Part shown: one piece after another, positions 1-8,516 of the stretch | Numbering within the stretch: position 1 is the first letter of the stretch | Layout: the number at the start of each line of letters is the position of its first letter | Assembly: GCF_029854215.1 (NCBI RefSeq) | Contig: NZ_CP122961.1 | Span: forward strand, 3,658,001-3,722,000 | DNA length: 64,000 bases | From: Halomonas alkaliantarctica | Lineage (GTDB): Bacteria > Pseudomonadota > Gammaproteobacteria > Pseudomonadales > Halomonadaceae | Direction of reading: 5' to 3' | Notes under the pieces: model-generated | The model's database searches: none | What the model was told of the DNA's origin: nothing | What the model saw: the letters and a program-made list of their open reading frames with translations, nothing else | Program-made: the position numbers and the translations under genes

Positions 1-696
1 CACGCCAGGGTGGTTGGTTAGTGGCGCACCGATGCCCTCGCCGTCGCCATTGAGCAGGTTGAGCACCCCAGCAGGCAAGCCTATCTCCAGGGCAATCTCT
101 GCCAGTACTCGCTCGGGGAGCGGTGTCACTTCTGACGGTTTGAGTACCGCAGTACAGCCCGCAGCCAACGCGGGTGCCAGCTTCCAAGCGCTGGTCACTA
201 ATGGGAAGTTCCACGGTGCAATCAGCCCCACGACGCCCACAGGGTCGTGGTAAGTGCGCGCCTCAACGCCTTCCATTTCTACGCTCACCAACTCGCCTTG
301 GCGATCATCCAGTGCCTTGGCCTGCCCTGCGTAGTAGCGGTAGCAGGCAATCGCATCGTCCAGGTCAATCCCTGCTTCTGCTAGCGGCTTACCGTTGTTA
401 GTTGCTGAAAGCGTGATGATCGAATCCCGACGGGCTTCCAATGCATCGGCAAACCCTTCCAGAAACTTAGCGCGAGCTGCCCCACCCAACGCCTGCCAAT
501 CAGGCTGCGCCTGCTGTGCGGCTTGTACCGCCGCATCAACGTCGGCCGCATCCCCAGCGGTGACCTGTGCGATACGCTCTTCGCGGTAGGGGTTCATCAC
601 ATCAAGCAGTCGGATGCCCGCCGAGGGCACCCACTGGTTGTTGATGAATTGGTGGTCAACAACCGAAGGGAAGTCGGTCTGGGAGGTCATGGGCAT
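1..696 (-). CDS. NAD(P)-dependent aldehyde dehydrogenase, 3' part cut by window edge
   Basis: The first 232 residues of an ALDH-superfamily enzyme are visible; the catalytic Cys half lies outside the window. The sequence shows the nucleotide-binding motif IAPWNFPL near residue 158-165, then the conserved KLAPALAAGC and LKPSE segments. ATG at 696 (MPMTSQTDF) is preceded at 8 bases by AGGAG; a second in-frame ATG lies at 690. It is the last visible gene of a minus-strand run, 13 bases after the metallo-hydrolase. The family oxidises aldehydes to carboxylates and resembles betaine/aminoaldehyde dehydrogenases. From context (2-ketoarginine decarboxylase and guanidinobutyrase in the same run) I infer that it oxidises 4-guanidinobutyraldehyde to 4-guanidinobutyrate, the role known for KauB in Pseudomonas. 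Family is sure; substrate is inference. Confidence 0.88.
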   Translation of the reverse strand, partial: MPMTSQTDFPSVVDHQFINNQWVPSAGIRLLDVMNPYREERIAQVTAGDAADVDAAVQAAQQAQPDWQALGGAARAKFLEGFADALEARRDSIITLSATNNGKPLAEAGIDLDDAIACYRYYAGQAKALDDRQGELVSVEMEGVEARTYHDPVGVVGLIAPWNFPLVTSAWKLAPALAAGCTAVLKPSEVTPLPERVLAEIALEIGLPAGVLNLLNGDGEGIGAPLTNHPGV

Positions 697-709
697 AATC
701 GTGGCTCCT

Positions 710-1444
710 TTAGAGGTCGTGTTGGCGAAGCCAATCATCGATAAGCTTTGTGAGATGCTGGCCGCTAAAGCTGGGGAAATGGCCGCCGTGCACGGTGCGG
801 ACAGGCAGGTTGCGCAGCCGCCGCATACTGGCGGCGTAGTCGGTAAGATCGCTGTGCCAGAGGTCTTCGATGAGCGGGCCATCGTAAATCAAATCACCCG
901 ATATCAGCGTCTGGGTGGCCGCCTCCCAAAGTGCGATGCCGCCAGGGGAGTGACCAGGCGTATGAATCACTTCCCACTGCCGATTTCCCAAGTCCAGTAT
1001 TTCGCCATCCTTTAGCGGGGACACCATTTGCGGCACCTGAATACGGTAGCGATCATGCGAATAAGGCTCTGGGGGTAGCGCTTCGAACATATCGTCGCTG
1101 AGAAACTGGTCGGCCAGGGTACGCGTGTTGTCGGGTGAAGCAAGGATGTCCGCCTCAGCGGCATGCACATGGCAACAGCCAAACTCGTGAGCGGCGCCGA
1201 TATGGTCAAAGTGCGTGTGGCTGGCCACCGCCAGCAGGTCACGCTCGGCAAGCTGCGCCACGTGCTGGCGCAGCGGCACCGCGCCCAGACCAAAATCCAC
1301 AACCATGCCGCGCTTGCTGCCCTGAACATGCCAGATATTGCAGCGATAAAACGGCTTGATCCGCGGCTCGTCGATCAGGGTGATACCGTCCGACTTGGGG
1401 GTAGTACGGTACCACTGCTGTGCACTGATGCGCTCAAGGCTCAT
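710..1444 (-). CDS. metallo-beta-lactamase-fold hydrolase
   Basis: A 244-residue MBL-superfamily protein with no signal peptide, so cytoplasmic. The metal-binding motif SHTHFDHIG is visible near residues 96-104, followed by HTPGHSPGG (third ligand His) and SGDLIYDGP (bridging Asp), with a C-terminal HGGHFPSF carrying the last His. This is the glyoxalase-II/lactonase-like branch of the fold. Its start codon overlaps the end of the upstream permease by 4 bases (ATGA), so the two are translationally coupled within the guanidino operon. The family covers thioesterases, lactonases and many uncharacterised hydrolases, so the substrate cannot be read from sequence. A role in hydrolysing a cyclised or thioester intermediate of guanidino-acid breakdown is speculation. 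Confidence 0.85.
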   Translation of the reverse strand: MSLERISAQQWYRTTPKSDGITLIDEPRIKPFYRCNIWHVQGSKRGMVVDFGLGAVPLRQHVAQLAERDLLAVASHTHFDHIGAAHEFGCCHVHAAEADILASPDNTRTLADQFLSDDMFEALPPEPYSHDRYRIQVPQMVSPLKDGEILDLGNRQWEVIHTPGHSPGGIALWEAATQTLISGDLIYDGPLIEDLWHSDLTDYAASMRRLRNLPVRTVHGGHFPSFSGQHLTKLIDDWLRQHDL

Positions 1445-2751
1445 GCGGGCACCCGCTTGGCAACCGCGATCTTGCTGACCACGAAATAGAGCGCGCCGGT
1501 GATCACGAACACCGGCAGCGAAGCGCCAAAATCCAACGGCGCGACCCAGTTCCAGTAGTAAGCCAGCAATGCACCCACGCCATAACTGCCTAACGCCAGC
1601 CAGTTAAACGCTGGCAGCTTATGCTCATCTTGAATGAGCTGTGACGACGTGTAGCGCTCCCGGCCCAACATGTAGTAATCAACGATCATCAGCGAAAATG
1701 CTGGAATAAAGACGCTGCCAATAATTAATAAAAAGGTCTGGAACTGATCAAGAATACCGGGGATGAGCGCACCCATGACCGAAACCACACCAATGATTAA
1801 TGCGGGTTTCCAAAACGGTACTTTAGGGCGCACGCTCATGAATGAAAGCGTCGCGCTATAGACACACATCACGTTGGTGGTCAGCACCGAGAAGAAAATC
1901 ACCAGGGCGGCGGGCAGGCCGAAACCGAAGCCGCTGAGCAGGGTCGTCGGGTCGTAGGTGGGCTCCATGCCCACGCTGATCGAAAGCGCTGACACCGTAG
2001 CGCCCAGACCCATCGCTACCAGCGTTGCCACCACGTAACCGCCCCAGGTGCCCACAACGGCAGCTTTTAGCGATCGGCAATGGCGATTGTAGTCCGCGGC
2101 CAATGGAATCCAGGAAAAAGCCGTGGCGACCACGATATCGAATATCACGCCACCGCCCAACACGCCTTCGGGCTCCAGCTGGGTGATGCTCGGCAGATCG
2201 TAATGCCGATTGAGCGCGAACAGCACCACCGCCGAGAGCACCAGCATCAGCAGTGCTGCTATCTTCTCGACTTTCTCGATCCCCAGGTGACCACGCAGGG
2301 CAATCAGCACCACCAGTGATTCACAGATAACCGTGAAGAGCGCCACATTGGAGTAACCGGTCAGGCTTTCCACGGCGTAGTCCAGACTCATGCCTGCTAG
2401 CAGCGCCTGAATCCAGCTCCAGGCAATCAGGGCTAATAAATTCACCCAGGCGGGGAAATTAGCGCCTTTTCTGCCGAAGGTGCCCCGCGCCAGTACCATC
2501 GTGGTCATGCCGGTTTGCTGACCCATCACCCCGATCAATACCAACGGAATGATGCCGATCGCCGAACCAATCAAGATCAGCAGCATGGCATGCTGGAAGG
2601 TCAGGTCAGGGACTAAAAACATGCCGGTCAGGATGGTGGTCACCACCACGTTGGCGCCGAGCCACAGCGCAAAGGTTCCCGGCAGCCCAAGGCTGTGTTC
2701 AACGTCGTCGGCTGACAGGGTGTCCTGGCCGAGCACATGATTATTCTTCAT
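1441..2751 (-). CDS. NCS1-family (cytosine permease-like) transporter
   Basis: A 436-residue inner-membrane protein with about 12 hydrophobic segments, of the nucleobase:cation symporter-1 (CodB-like) family. The N-terminal part carries the typical LGANVVVTTILTGM and GTFGRKGANFPAW stretches and the C-terminal part a VDYYMLGRERY motif. It overlaps the end of the ThDP enzyme by 11 bases and the start of the MBL hydrolase by 4 bases, so it is in the same transcription unit. NCS1 proteins import cytosine, hydantoins, allantoin and related compounds. In this operon a guanidino compound or related catabolite is a reasonable guess, but nothing in the sequence fixes the substrate. Confidence 0.88.
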   Translation of the reverse strand: MKNNHVLGQDTLSADDVEHSLGLPGTFALWLGANVVVTTILTGMFLVPDLTFQHAMLLILIGSAIGIIPLVLIGVMGQQTGMTTMVLARGTFGRKGANFPAWVNLLALIAWSWIQALLAGMSLDYAVESLTGYSNVALFTVICESLVVLIALRGHLGIEKVEKIAALLMLVLSAVVLFALNRHYDLPSITQLEPEGVLGGGVIFDIVVATAFSWIPLAADYNRHCRSLKAAVVGTWGGYVVATLVAMGLGATVSALSISVGMEPTYDPTTLLSGFGFGLPAALVIFFSVLTTNVMCVYSATLSFMSVRPKVPFWKPALIIGVVSVMGALIPGILDQFQTFLLIIGSVFIPAFSLMIVDYYMLGRERYTSSQLIQDEHKLPAFNWLALGSYGVGALLAYYWNWVAPLDFGASLPVFVITGALYFVVSKIAVAKRVPA

Positions 2752-4399
2752 TGTTATCTCCTGGTAACATCAGGTTTTTCTGCCAGGCAGCGGCGTCAAT
2801 TTCGATCAGTAGAGGGCCGTTCGCTTCACGGTTGGCGAGCGCCTTGGCAAGCTCGACGGGGCTTTCTACCAGTAAGCCGGGACAGCCAAAGCCTTCGGCC
2901 AAGGTGAGGAAGTTGGGTGCTTGAATATCCACGCCCAGGCGCGCCACGCCGTTGGCATCCATATAGCGACGAATCTCTTCGTAACCGGCGTTGTGCCAGA
3001 GCACGATCACTACGGGCAGGCGCTCTTCTACGGCCGTTGCCATTTCCGAGAGCGTAAACATCACCCCGCCATCGCCCACCAGTGCCACCACAGGCAAATC
3101 AGGCCGAGCCAACTGAGCTCCCAATGCCGCCGGAAGCCCATAGCCCAGCGTGCCGTAACCGGTTGAGGCATTGAAATAGCGCCTGGGCGCGGGCTGACTG
3201 ACCAAGTGGTTACCGGCATATACCGGTGCGGTGGAGTCGCCCACCAGAATGGCCTCGGGCAGAGAGTCAGCCAACGTTTTATAAAGCGGTACAAAGTCGG
3301 CAAAGGCAGAGTCGTTGACCAAATTAAGCGCACCCAACGCTGCGGCGGTTCGCTCAATGCCTTGACGCTTCAGCAGCTCGGGGAAGTGGCCAGACAGAAG
3401 CTCCAAGCTGCGCCCGGCGTCACCCACCAGTCCAAGCGTGGTGCGCTGGTTGCGCACCAGTTGCTCTGGATCGATGTCGATACGAATCAGCGTGCCGTTG
3501 AGGCGAAAGCCGCCGTCAAAAACGACGTCATAATCGGTCTCACCTAGCTCGGTGCCGACGGCCAGAATCACATCGGCATTGGCCGACAGCTCGCGCACTG
3601 CGGGCAGCGCGGCATTGGCACCTAAATCCAGCGGGTGGTCACGGCCTAGCAGCCCTTTGGCGTTAATGGTCGTTACCGTGGGAGCATCGAGCTTTTCGAC
3701 CAAGGCTCGCGCTGCTTCTGGCGCTGAAACGCAGCCTCCGCCCAATAGCACCAGGGGCTGCTTCGCCGCTTGTAGTAAGCGTGCAGCCTCGGCCAAGCCT
3801 TCTGGATCAGGCGCCGCGCGGTAAAGCGTGGGCGCTTGCCAACTGGCCGGCACATCCACCGGGGCATTAAACAGATCGATGGGGATTTCGATATGCACCG
3901 GGCCTGGGCGCGCCCCATTGAAGATGGCAAAGGCACGCGCCAGCACGTCGGGTAGCGTATTGGCGTCCAGCAGCGTGTGGCTAAACCGCGCCACACCGCT
4001 GATCATCTGCTGTTGGCTGGGCAGCTCGTGCAGCCGCCCTTGACCTAAGCCCAAGGTATCGCGGCGGTTCACACTGGAGATCACCAGCATGGGAATGGAG
4101 TCCGCCAGGGCTTGGCCCATGGCGGTGGCAATGTTGGTCATGCCCGGTCCGGTAATAATCAGGCACACTCCCGGCTGCCCGCTGGCCCGGGCATAGCCAT
4201 CGGCCATAAACCCCGCGCCCTGCTCATGGCGTGGCGTAACGTGCCTCACATCGCTGCCTTCCAGCCCGCGATAAAGCTCTACCGTATGGACACCGGGGAT
4301 GCCGAACAGGGCGTTTACCCCGTAAGTATCCCGCAGTAGCCGAATGAGTAGCTCGGCACAGGTTATATCTGGTTGTTTGCGTGTTGCTTCAACGTTCAT
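2741..4399 (-). CDS. aruI: thiamine-diphosphate decarboxylase, 5-guanidino-2-oxopentanoate decarboxylase-like
   Basis: A 552-residue enzyme of the acetolactate synthase/pyruvate decarboxylase superfamily. The N-terminal pyrimidine-binding domain has the catalytic Glu in TPRHEQGAGFMADGYAR (E59). A central domain follows, then the C-terminal ThDP/Mg site GDGGVMFTLSEM with its downstream Asn (LWHNAGY). True acetolactate synthases are usually near this length but carry FAD-site features I do not see clearly. The best family fit is AruI, which decarboxylates 2-ketoarginine to 4-guanidinobutyraldehyde and CO2 in the arginine transaminase pathway. Context agrees: guanidinobutyrase lies upstream and an aldehyde dehydrogenase downstream. 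The gene follows the YjiH-like gene by 10 bases and overlaps the permease by 11. Superfamily is certain; substrate is a strong inference. Confidence 0.8.
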   Translation of the reverse strand: MNVEATRKQPDITCAELLIRLLRDTYGVNALFGIPGVHTVELYRGLEGSDVRHVTPRHEQGAGFMADGYARASGQPGVCLIITGPGMTNIATAMGQALADSIPMLVISSVNRRDTLGLGQGRLHELPSQQQMISGVARFSHTLLDANTLPDVLARAFAIFNGARPGPVHIEIPIDLFNAPVDVPASWQAPTLYRAAPDPEGLAEAARLLQAAKQPLVLLGGGCVSAPEAARALVEKLDAPTVTTINAKGLLGRDHPLDLGANAALPAVRELSANADVILAVGTELGETDYDVVFDGGFRLNGTLIRIDIDPEQLVRNQRTTLGLVGDAGRSLELLSGHFPELLKRQGIERTAAALGALNLVNDSAFADFVPLYKTLADSLPEAILVGDSTAPVYAGNHLVSQPAPRRYFNASTGYGTLGYGLPAALGAQLARPDLPVVALVGDGGVMFTLSEMATAVEERLPVVIVLWHNAGYEEIRRYMDANGVARLGVDIQAPNFLTLAEGFGCPGLLVESPVELAKALANREANGPLLIEIDAAAWQKNLMLPGDNNEE

Positions 4400-4409
4400 T
4401 TCTGGCCCC

Positions 4410-5792
4410 TTAGAAGAAAAACGTATGGGCCATAAAGGCGATGATCGGCAGCGTAATCGCGGTACGCAGTAAGAAGATGGCGACCAGCTCCCAGAACTTG
4501 ATGGGAATTTTCGACTTGAGCAGCAGCGCGCCGATTTCCGACATGTAGATCAGTTGAGTGAGCGACAGGCAGGCAATCACAAAGCGGGTGAGTTCGCTTT
4601 CAATATTGGTCGCCAGCACCGCAGGCAGGAACATATCAGCAAAGCCCACCAGCGTGGCAGGCGCTGCCGCTTCTGCTTCAGGAATCCGCAGCAGTTCCAG
4701 CACCGGCACCATCGGGTAAGAGAGCCACGTAAACAGCGGGGTAAATTCCGCCAGAATTAGCGCCACCGTGCCAATAGCAAACACCAAGGGAAGCAGGCCA
4801 AGGAAAATATCCATCACGTTGAGCAGCGCCAAACGCACCAGCTCACGGGGCCCAGGAGCTCCAGCGGCGCGATTGGTGGCCTGAATCAAGCTGTAACGGA
4901 ACAGACCCACTTTCTCCGTCCGTTCTTCATTCAGTTGGCAGCCCACCGGTTCGTAATAGTCATTGGATTTGCGCGACAGGGGCGGCAGGCGCGGCACTAT
5001 CACCGCCGCGATCAACCCGGAGACCACCACCGTGAAGTAGAACTGCACAAATAGGTGGTTGATATCGACAAAGCTGGTAACGAGCAGCGCAAACGCAATC
5101 GACACCACGGAGAAGTTGGTGGCAATGACCGAAGCTTCACGACCATTATAATAACCCTGCTCATACTGCTGCGTGGTGATAAGTACGCCGACGGTGCCCG
5201 AGCCCATCCATGAGGCGGTGGCATCGATAGCGCTGCGTCCCGGCAAGTTAAAAATCACCCGAAACGGCTTACGTACCATACTGCCGATGAACTCCATAAA
5301 TCCGAACTCGACCAAAAACGGCAGCAGCAGTGCGGCAAAGAAGAAGAACGTTAATAGTACTGGCGCCAGATCATTGAGCATCACGCCACCGGTAAAAGAA
5401 GCGGTCACGAACTCAGGCCCGAACTGGAAATAGGTCATCACGGCAAACAGCGCGCCTAAACCACGCATCGCAAGCCACACCGGCCCGACATGAAACATTT
5501 CGTGCAGCATGCCTTTTTTGGCCCAGGCGGGGGTAGCTAACTTGGCGTAAATCGTCGCTACCACCGACAGGCAGAGCACAACGACGGCAATGGCTGGCAG
5601 CGCCGAACCTAGCAAGGCTTGCAAGCTATCGGCCATGAGCCCCATGCCGATGTTAATGGTATCGCCCACTTGAAAAGGGACGAGAAACAGCAGCACCCCA
5701 ATTAGCGAGGGAATGATAAATTTCAGTAAGTGCGCGCGGGGTATCGGTGCCGACGAGGTCGGCTGTTCCGATTTAACGTTGCTATACGACAT
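4410..5792 (-). CDS. YjiH-family membrane protein (nucleoside-recognition/Gate domain)
   Basis: A polytopic inner-membrane protein of about 460 residues with roughly ten hydrophobic segments, matching the YjiH family of proteins with nucleoside-recognition (Gate) repeats; conserved pieces include SAIDATASWMGSGTVGVL and the C-terminal SEIGALLLKSKIPI. The function of YjiH is not established; the Gate fold occurs in transporters. I place the start at ATG 5792 (MSYSNVKSEQ), which has a GGTGA-like ribosome site 5 bases upstream; an in-frame GTG at 5801 would add three residues but has no visible ribosome site. It sits 104 bases after gbuA and 10 bases before the decarboxylase, so it is probably co-transcribed and a candidate carrier for an arginine-derived compound. 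Confidence 0.8.
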   Translation of the reverse strand: MSYSNVKSEQPTSSAPIPRAHLLKFIIPSLIGVLLFLVPFQVGDTINIGMGLMADSLQALLGSALPAIAVVVLCLSVVATIYAKLATPAWAKKGMLHEMFHVGPVWLAMRGLGALFAVMTYFQFGPEFVTASFTGGVMLNDLAPVLLTFFFFAALLLPFLVEFGFMEFIGSMVRKPFRVIFNLPGRSAIDATASWMGSGTVGVLITTQQYEQGYYNGREASVIATNFSVVSIAFALLVTSFVDINHLFVQFYFTVVVSGLIAAVIVPRLPPLSRKSNDYYEPVGCQLNEERTEKVGLFRYSLIQATNRAAGAPGPRELVRLALLNVMDIFLGLLPLVFAIGTVALILAEFTPLFTWLSYPMVPVLELLRIPEAEAAAPATLVGFADMFLPAVLATNIESELTRFVIACLSLTQLIYMSEIGALLLKSKIPIKFWELVAIFLLRTAITLPIIAFMAHTFFF

Positions 5793-5896
5793 AGGGTTCA
5801 CCCATTGGAAGTGATTATTGGAGGTGGACTGGCGGCGTGGCTAGGTCAGTACTTTTTTATTTAGTCACTATTTCTTTGATAGCTATTTGGTCGACG

Positions 5897-6847
5897 TCAC
5901 TCGCTATGTTTAACGCCCGGCAGTACGCAGAGCATTTCATACAGCAGCGTGGCGCCCATTAATGCAGTGTTACCACTGGGGTCGTAAGGCGGGGATACTT
6001 CCACCAGGTCGCCGCCGACAATATTGAGCCCAGCGGCACCGCGAACCAGCTCCAACCCTTGGCTAGAGGTCAATCCTCCCATCTCTACCGTGCCGGTACC
6101 GGGAGCAACAGAGGGATCCAAGCCGTCGATGTCGAAACTGATGTACACCGGGATATCGCCCATCTGCTCGCGTACTTCCTGCATTAATGGCGCTAGCGAG
6201 CGGTACCAGCACTCTTCTGCAGGCACGACGCGGAAACCTTGATCACGGCACCAGTCAAAATCTTCAGCGGCGTAGCCGGTACCGCGCAGACCGATTTGTA
6301 CTACCTTGCCGTGGGCTAATAAGCCCTCCTCCTGGGCACGACGAAACGGCGTGCCGTGGGCAATTGGCTCACCGAACATGTGCTCGTTCACATCGGCGTG
6401 GGCATCGATATGAATCAATCCCACTGGGCCGTGCTTTTTGGCCATGGCGCGAAGAATCGGCAGCGTCAGGGTGTGCTCTCCGCCTAGGGTCAACGGAATG
6501 CAGTTATGTTTCAGCACCTCATCGTAGAAGGCGGTAATGATGTCGACGCTTTTCGGCAGGTGGAACGTATTGATGGGTACGTCGCCGATATCTGCCACCT
6601 GCAGGCTTTCAAAGGGCGCGGCGCGTGTCGCCATGTTGTAAGGGCGCAGCATGCGCGACTCGTCACGAATCTGGCGCGGCCCAAGCCGCGTGCCGGGGCG
6701 GTTCGAGGTGCCAATATCCATGGGTATGCCAATAAACGCCGCATCTAAACCTTCGGCGGTGTCTTGGGTAGGCAAGCGCATCATGGTGGCGGGGCCTGCA
6801 AAGCGTGGCATGGTGTTGCCGCCCAACGGCTGGTTGAACTCCGACAT
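5897..6847 (-). CDS. gbuA: guanidinobutyrase (ureohydrolase family)
   Basis: A 316-residue arginase/agmatinase-family enzyme. The Mn-binding motifs are all present: GGEHT, HIDAHADV and SFDIDGLDPSVAPGTGT. The opening residues (NQPLGGNTMPRF), MRLP, the DIGTS loop and the ending LLYEMLCVLPGV resemble Pseudomonas aeruginosa GbuA as I remember it, rather than a typical agmatinase. The expected reaction is 4-guanidinobutyrate + H2O to 4-aminobutyrate + urea in the cytoplasm. I chose ATG 6847 because AAGGAG ends 6 bases before it; the in-frame ATG at 6853 would abut the ribosome site. It is the first gene after the sigma-54-type promoter at 6934-6949 and is divergent from the activator gene. Family certain, guanidinobutyrase rather than agmatinase likely. 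Confidence 0.88.
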   Translation of the reverse strand: MSEFNQPLGGNTMPRFAGPATMMRLPTQDTAEGLDAAFIGIPMDIGTSNRPGTRLGPRQIRDESRMLRPYNMATRAAPFESLQVADIGDVPINTFHLPKSVDIITAFYDEVLKHNCIPLTLGGEHTLTLPILRAMAKKHGPVGLIHIDAHADVNEHMFGEPIAHGTPFRRAQEEGLLAHGKVVQIGLRGTGYAAEDFDWCRDQGFRVVPAEECWYRSLAPLMQEVREQMGDIPVYISFDIDGLDPSVAPGTGTVEMGGLTSSQGLELVRGAAGLNIVGGDLVEVSPPYDPSGNTALMGATLLYEMLCVLPGVKHSE

Positions 6848-6933
6848 ACACATCTCCTTGGATTTGTTGTGACGCTTTAGTGTGCTCTAAGCATCTTTGC
6901 TAACTTTCAGCCTTAACTATTTCCTCTAGGTAT

Positions 6934-6949
6934 TGCATAGATCATGCCA
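6934..6949 (-). promoter_or_regulatory. sigma-54 (-24/-12) promoter for gbuA
   Basis: On the minus strand the sequence is TGGCATGATCTATGCA. Against the RpoN consensus TGGCACG-N4-TTGCW the invariant GG and GC are present with exactly 10 bases between them, and only two of the less conserved positions differ. The predicted start site is near 6923, about 75 bases upstream of gbuA. The divergent gene encodes a sigma-54 activator. Seen directly; function inferred. Confidence 0.65.
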
Positions 6950-7022
6950 AGTCGTAGATGCCTGTAAAGAGGTGGGAATACCGCCCAAACGATGCAAAAA
7001 TGAATCAATCTGACGTTCAATC

Positions 7023-7057
7023 AATTCATTTTTGAATCAAAGATTCAAAAATGAATT
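7023..7057. promoter_or_regulatory. perfect palindrome, probable activator binding site (UAS)
   Basis: A perfect inverted repeat with 16-base arms (AATTCATTTTTGAATC and its complement) around a 3-base AAA centre. A further copy of the half-site CAAAAATGAAT lies at 6995-7005. The centre at 7040 is about 117 bases upstream of the predicted gbuA transcription start, the usual place for an enhancer-type site of a sigma-54 activator. It also overlaps the leader of the activator gene, which suggests autoregulation. The activator's HTH is the obvious binding candidate. Confidence 0.6.
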
Positions 7058-7077
7058 ATTTAGAGGAGTCGACTGCA

Positions 7078-8496
7078 GTGAGTGAAATAGACAGACGTGT
7101 GCTGCAAACGATTGTTGAGACCGCTAACGATCACTTCTTTATCGTCAGTGGCGATGGGCAAATAGTCGACATCAGCCCAGGGGCTGAGGCGGTTTACGGT
7201 GTATCGCGAGAAGAACTGCTTTCCAGCAGTGTGCAGCAACTGCAAGCGGCCGGAGTGCTCAAACCTTCCATCACCATGGAAGTGATGCGCACCCGCCGAC
7301 CTGCGCAGCTTATGCAGGTCACCGGAACTGGCCGCCGGGTGATTGCCGAAGCCTACCCGGTGTTCGTCGACGGTAAACTGGAACGCATTATCAGCCGCTC
7401 GCGGGATTTAACCGATTTGCAGCTATTGCAGGACGAATATGCGCTGCTGCAAAAACGCTTTAGCGAACACCTAAAGCGCAGTCAGGCAGCGCCAGACGCG
7501 GAAGAGCAGGCGTTGGATGACGCCCTGGACAATTTGCAGGTGCGCAGCAGCGTAATGCGCGAAATTGCGCTACTGCTTAAGCGGGTCGCCCCTTCGGATG
7601 CCAATGTGCTGATGCTGGGTGAATCAGGTGTGGGTAAAACTGCCTTCGCCAAACAGCTACACCGCTGGAGTCAGCGCTGTGGCGGCCCCTTTATTGACGT
7701 TAACTGCGCGGCGATTCCAGAGAATCTGTTTGAGTCCGAAATGTTTGGCTACCAGCCCGGCGCTTTCAGCGGTGCCGCCCGGCAGGGCAAAGCCGGGCTG
7801 TTAGAGCAGGCCGAGGGCGGCACGCTATTTTTGGATGAAATCGGCGAGCTGCCGCTGCTAATGCAAACCAAACTGCTCAAGGTAATCCAGGACGGAAGTT
7901 TGACCCGACTGGGTGACACTCGCTCTCGCAAGGTCAATTTTCGCTTGGTTGTGGCGACCAATCAGGATTTGGGCAAGCAAGTAGAGGCCGGGCTTTTCCG
8001 TCTGGATCTTTACTACCGCCTCAACGTAATACCCGTGACCTTGCCGCCGCTGCGTGACCGCCGGGAGGATATCCCCGACCTGGTTGAAGCGTGTTTAAAC
8101 CGGCTGAACCAGCGCTATGGGCGGCAGAAAATCCTCGACACCCGCGTTTGGTCGACCCTGATGGGCAGCGAATGGCCGGGGAATGTCCGAGAGCTGGAAA
8201 ATTGGCTAGAAAGAGCTTGGCTTTCCAGTCCCACCGATCAAATAGAGGTGCCCGCCGCACTCCCTCACGCCGAGCAGCACCCAACCAACTTGCCAAGTGT
8301 TCCGCCAGCATCGTCGACAGTAGCACTCGAGCCCCAGGAAACTCTCAAGCAGTACCTAGCGCGGCTGGAGCGAGAAACGCTTGAAATGCTATGCCATAAG
8401 CTCCCAAGCACCTACGCCATTGCCGAGCGTCTGGGCATCAGCCAATCCAGCGTGGTGCGCAGGCTGCAGCGTTATGGCATTAAAGTCGCCAAGTGA
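7078..8496 (+). CDS. PAS-domain sigma-54-dependent transcriptional activator
   Basis: An enhancer-binding protein of 472 residues from the GTG at 7078. Order: PAS sensor (about residues 10-110, starting [19 protein letters not shown]), a linker, then an AAA+ domain with Walker A GESGVGKT (about 181-188), the sigma-54 contact loop in the variant form GAFSGA (about 228-233) and Walker [14 protein letters not shown], and a C-terminal Fis-type HTH ([19 protein letters not shown]). I prefer GTG 7078 because GAGGAG lies 9 bases upstream. An in-frame ATG at 7051 has no ribosome site and falls inside the palindrome. The gene is divergent from gbuA and very likely controls the guanidino operon; the PAS domain may bind a pathway metabolite, as proposed for GbuR-type regulators. 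No receiver domain is present, so it is not a two-component regulator. Confidence 0.88.
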   Translation: MSEIDRRVLQTIVETANDHFFIVSGDGQIVDISPGAEAVYGVSREELLSSSVQQLQAAGVLKPSITMEVMRTRRPAQLMQVTGTGRRVIAEAYPVFVDGKLERIISRSRDLTDLQLLQDEYALLQKRFSEHLKRSQAAPDAEEQALDDALDNLQVRSSVMREIALLLKRVAPSDANVLMLGESGVGKTAFAKQLHRWSQRCGGPFIDVNCAAIPENLFESEMFGYQPGAFSGAARQGKAGLLEQAEGGTLFLDEIGELPLLMQTKLLKVIQDGSLTRLGDTRSRKVNFRLVVATNQDLGKQVEAGLFRLDLYYRLNVIPVTLPPLRDRREDIPDLVEACLNRLNQRYGRQKILDTRVWSTLMGSEWPGNVRELENWLERAWLSSPTDQIEVPAALPHAEQHPTNLPSVPPASSTVALEPQETLKQYLARLERETLEMLCHKLPSTYAIAERLGISQSSVVRRLQRYGIKVAK

Positions 8497-8516
8497 TTTT
8501 CTGCTTGACACAACTG

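Noticed and set aside
7051..7077. Upstream ATG start for the sigma-54 activator
   Set aside because: No ribosome site, and it lies inside the palindrome; the GTG at 7078 has GAGGAG at good spacing.
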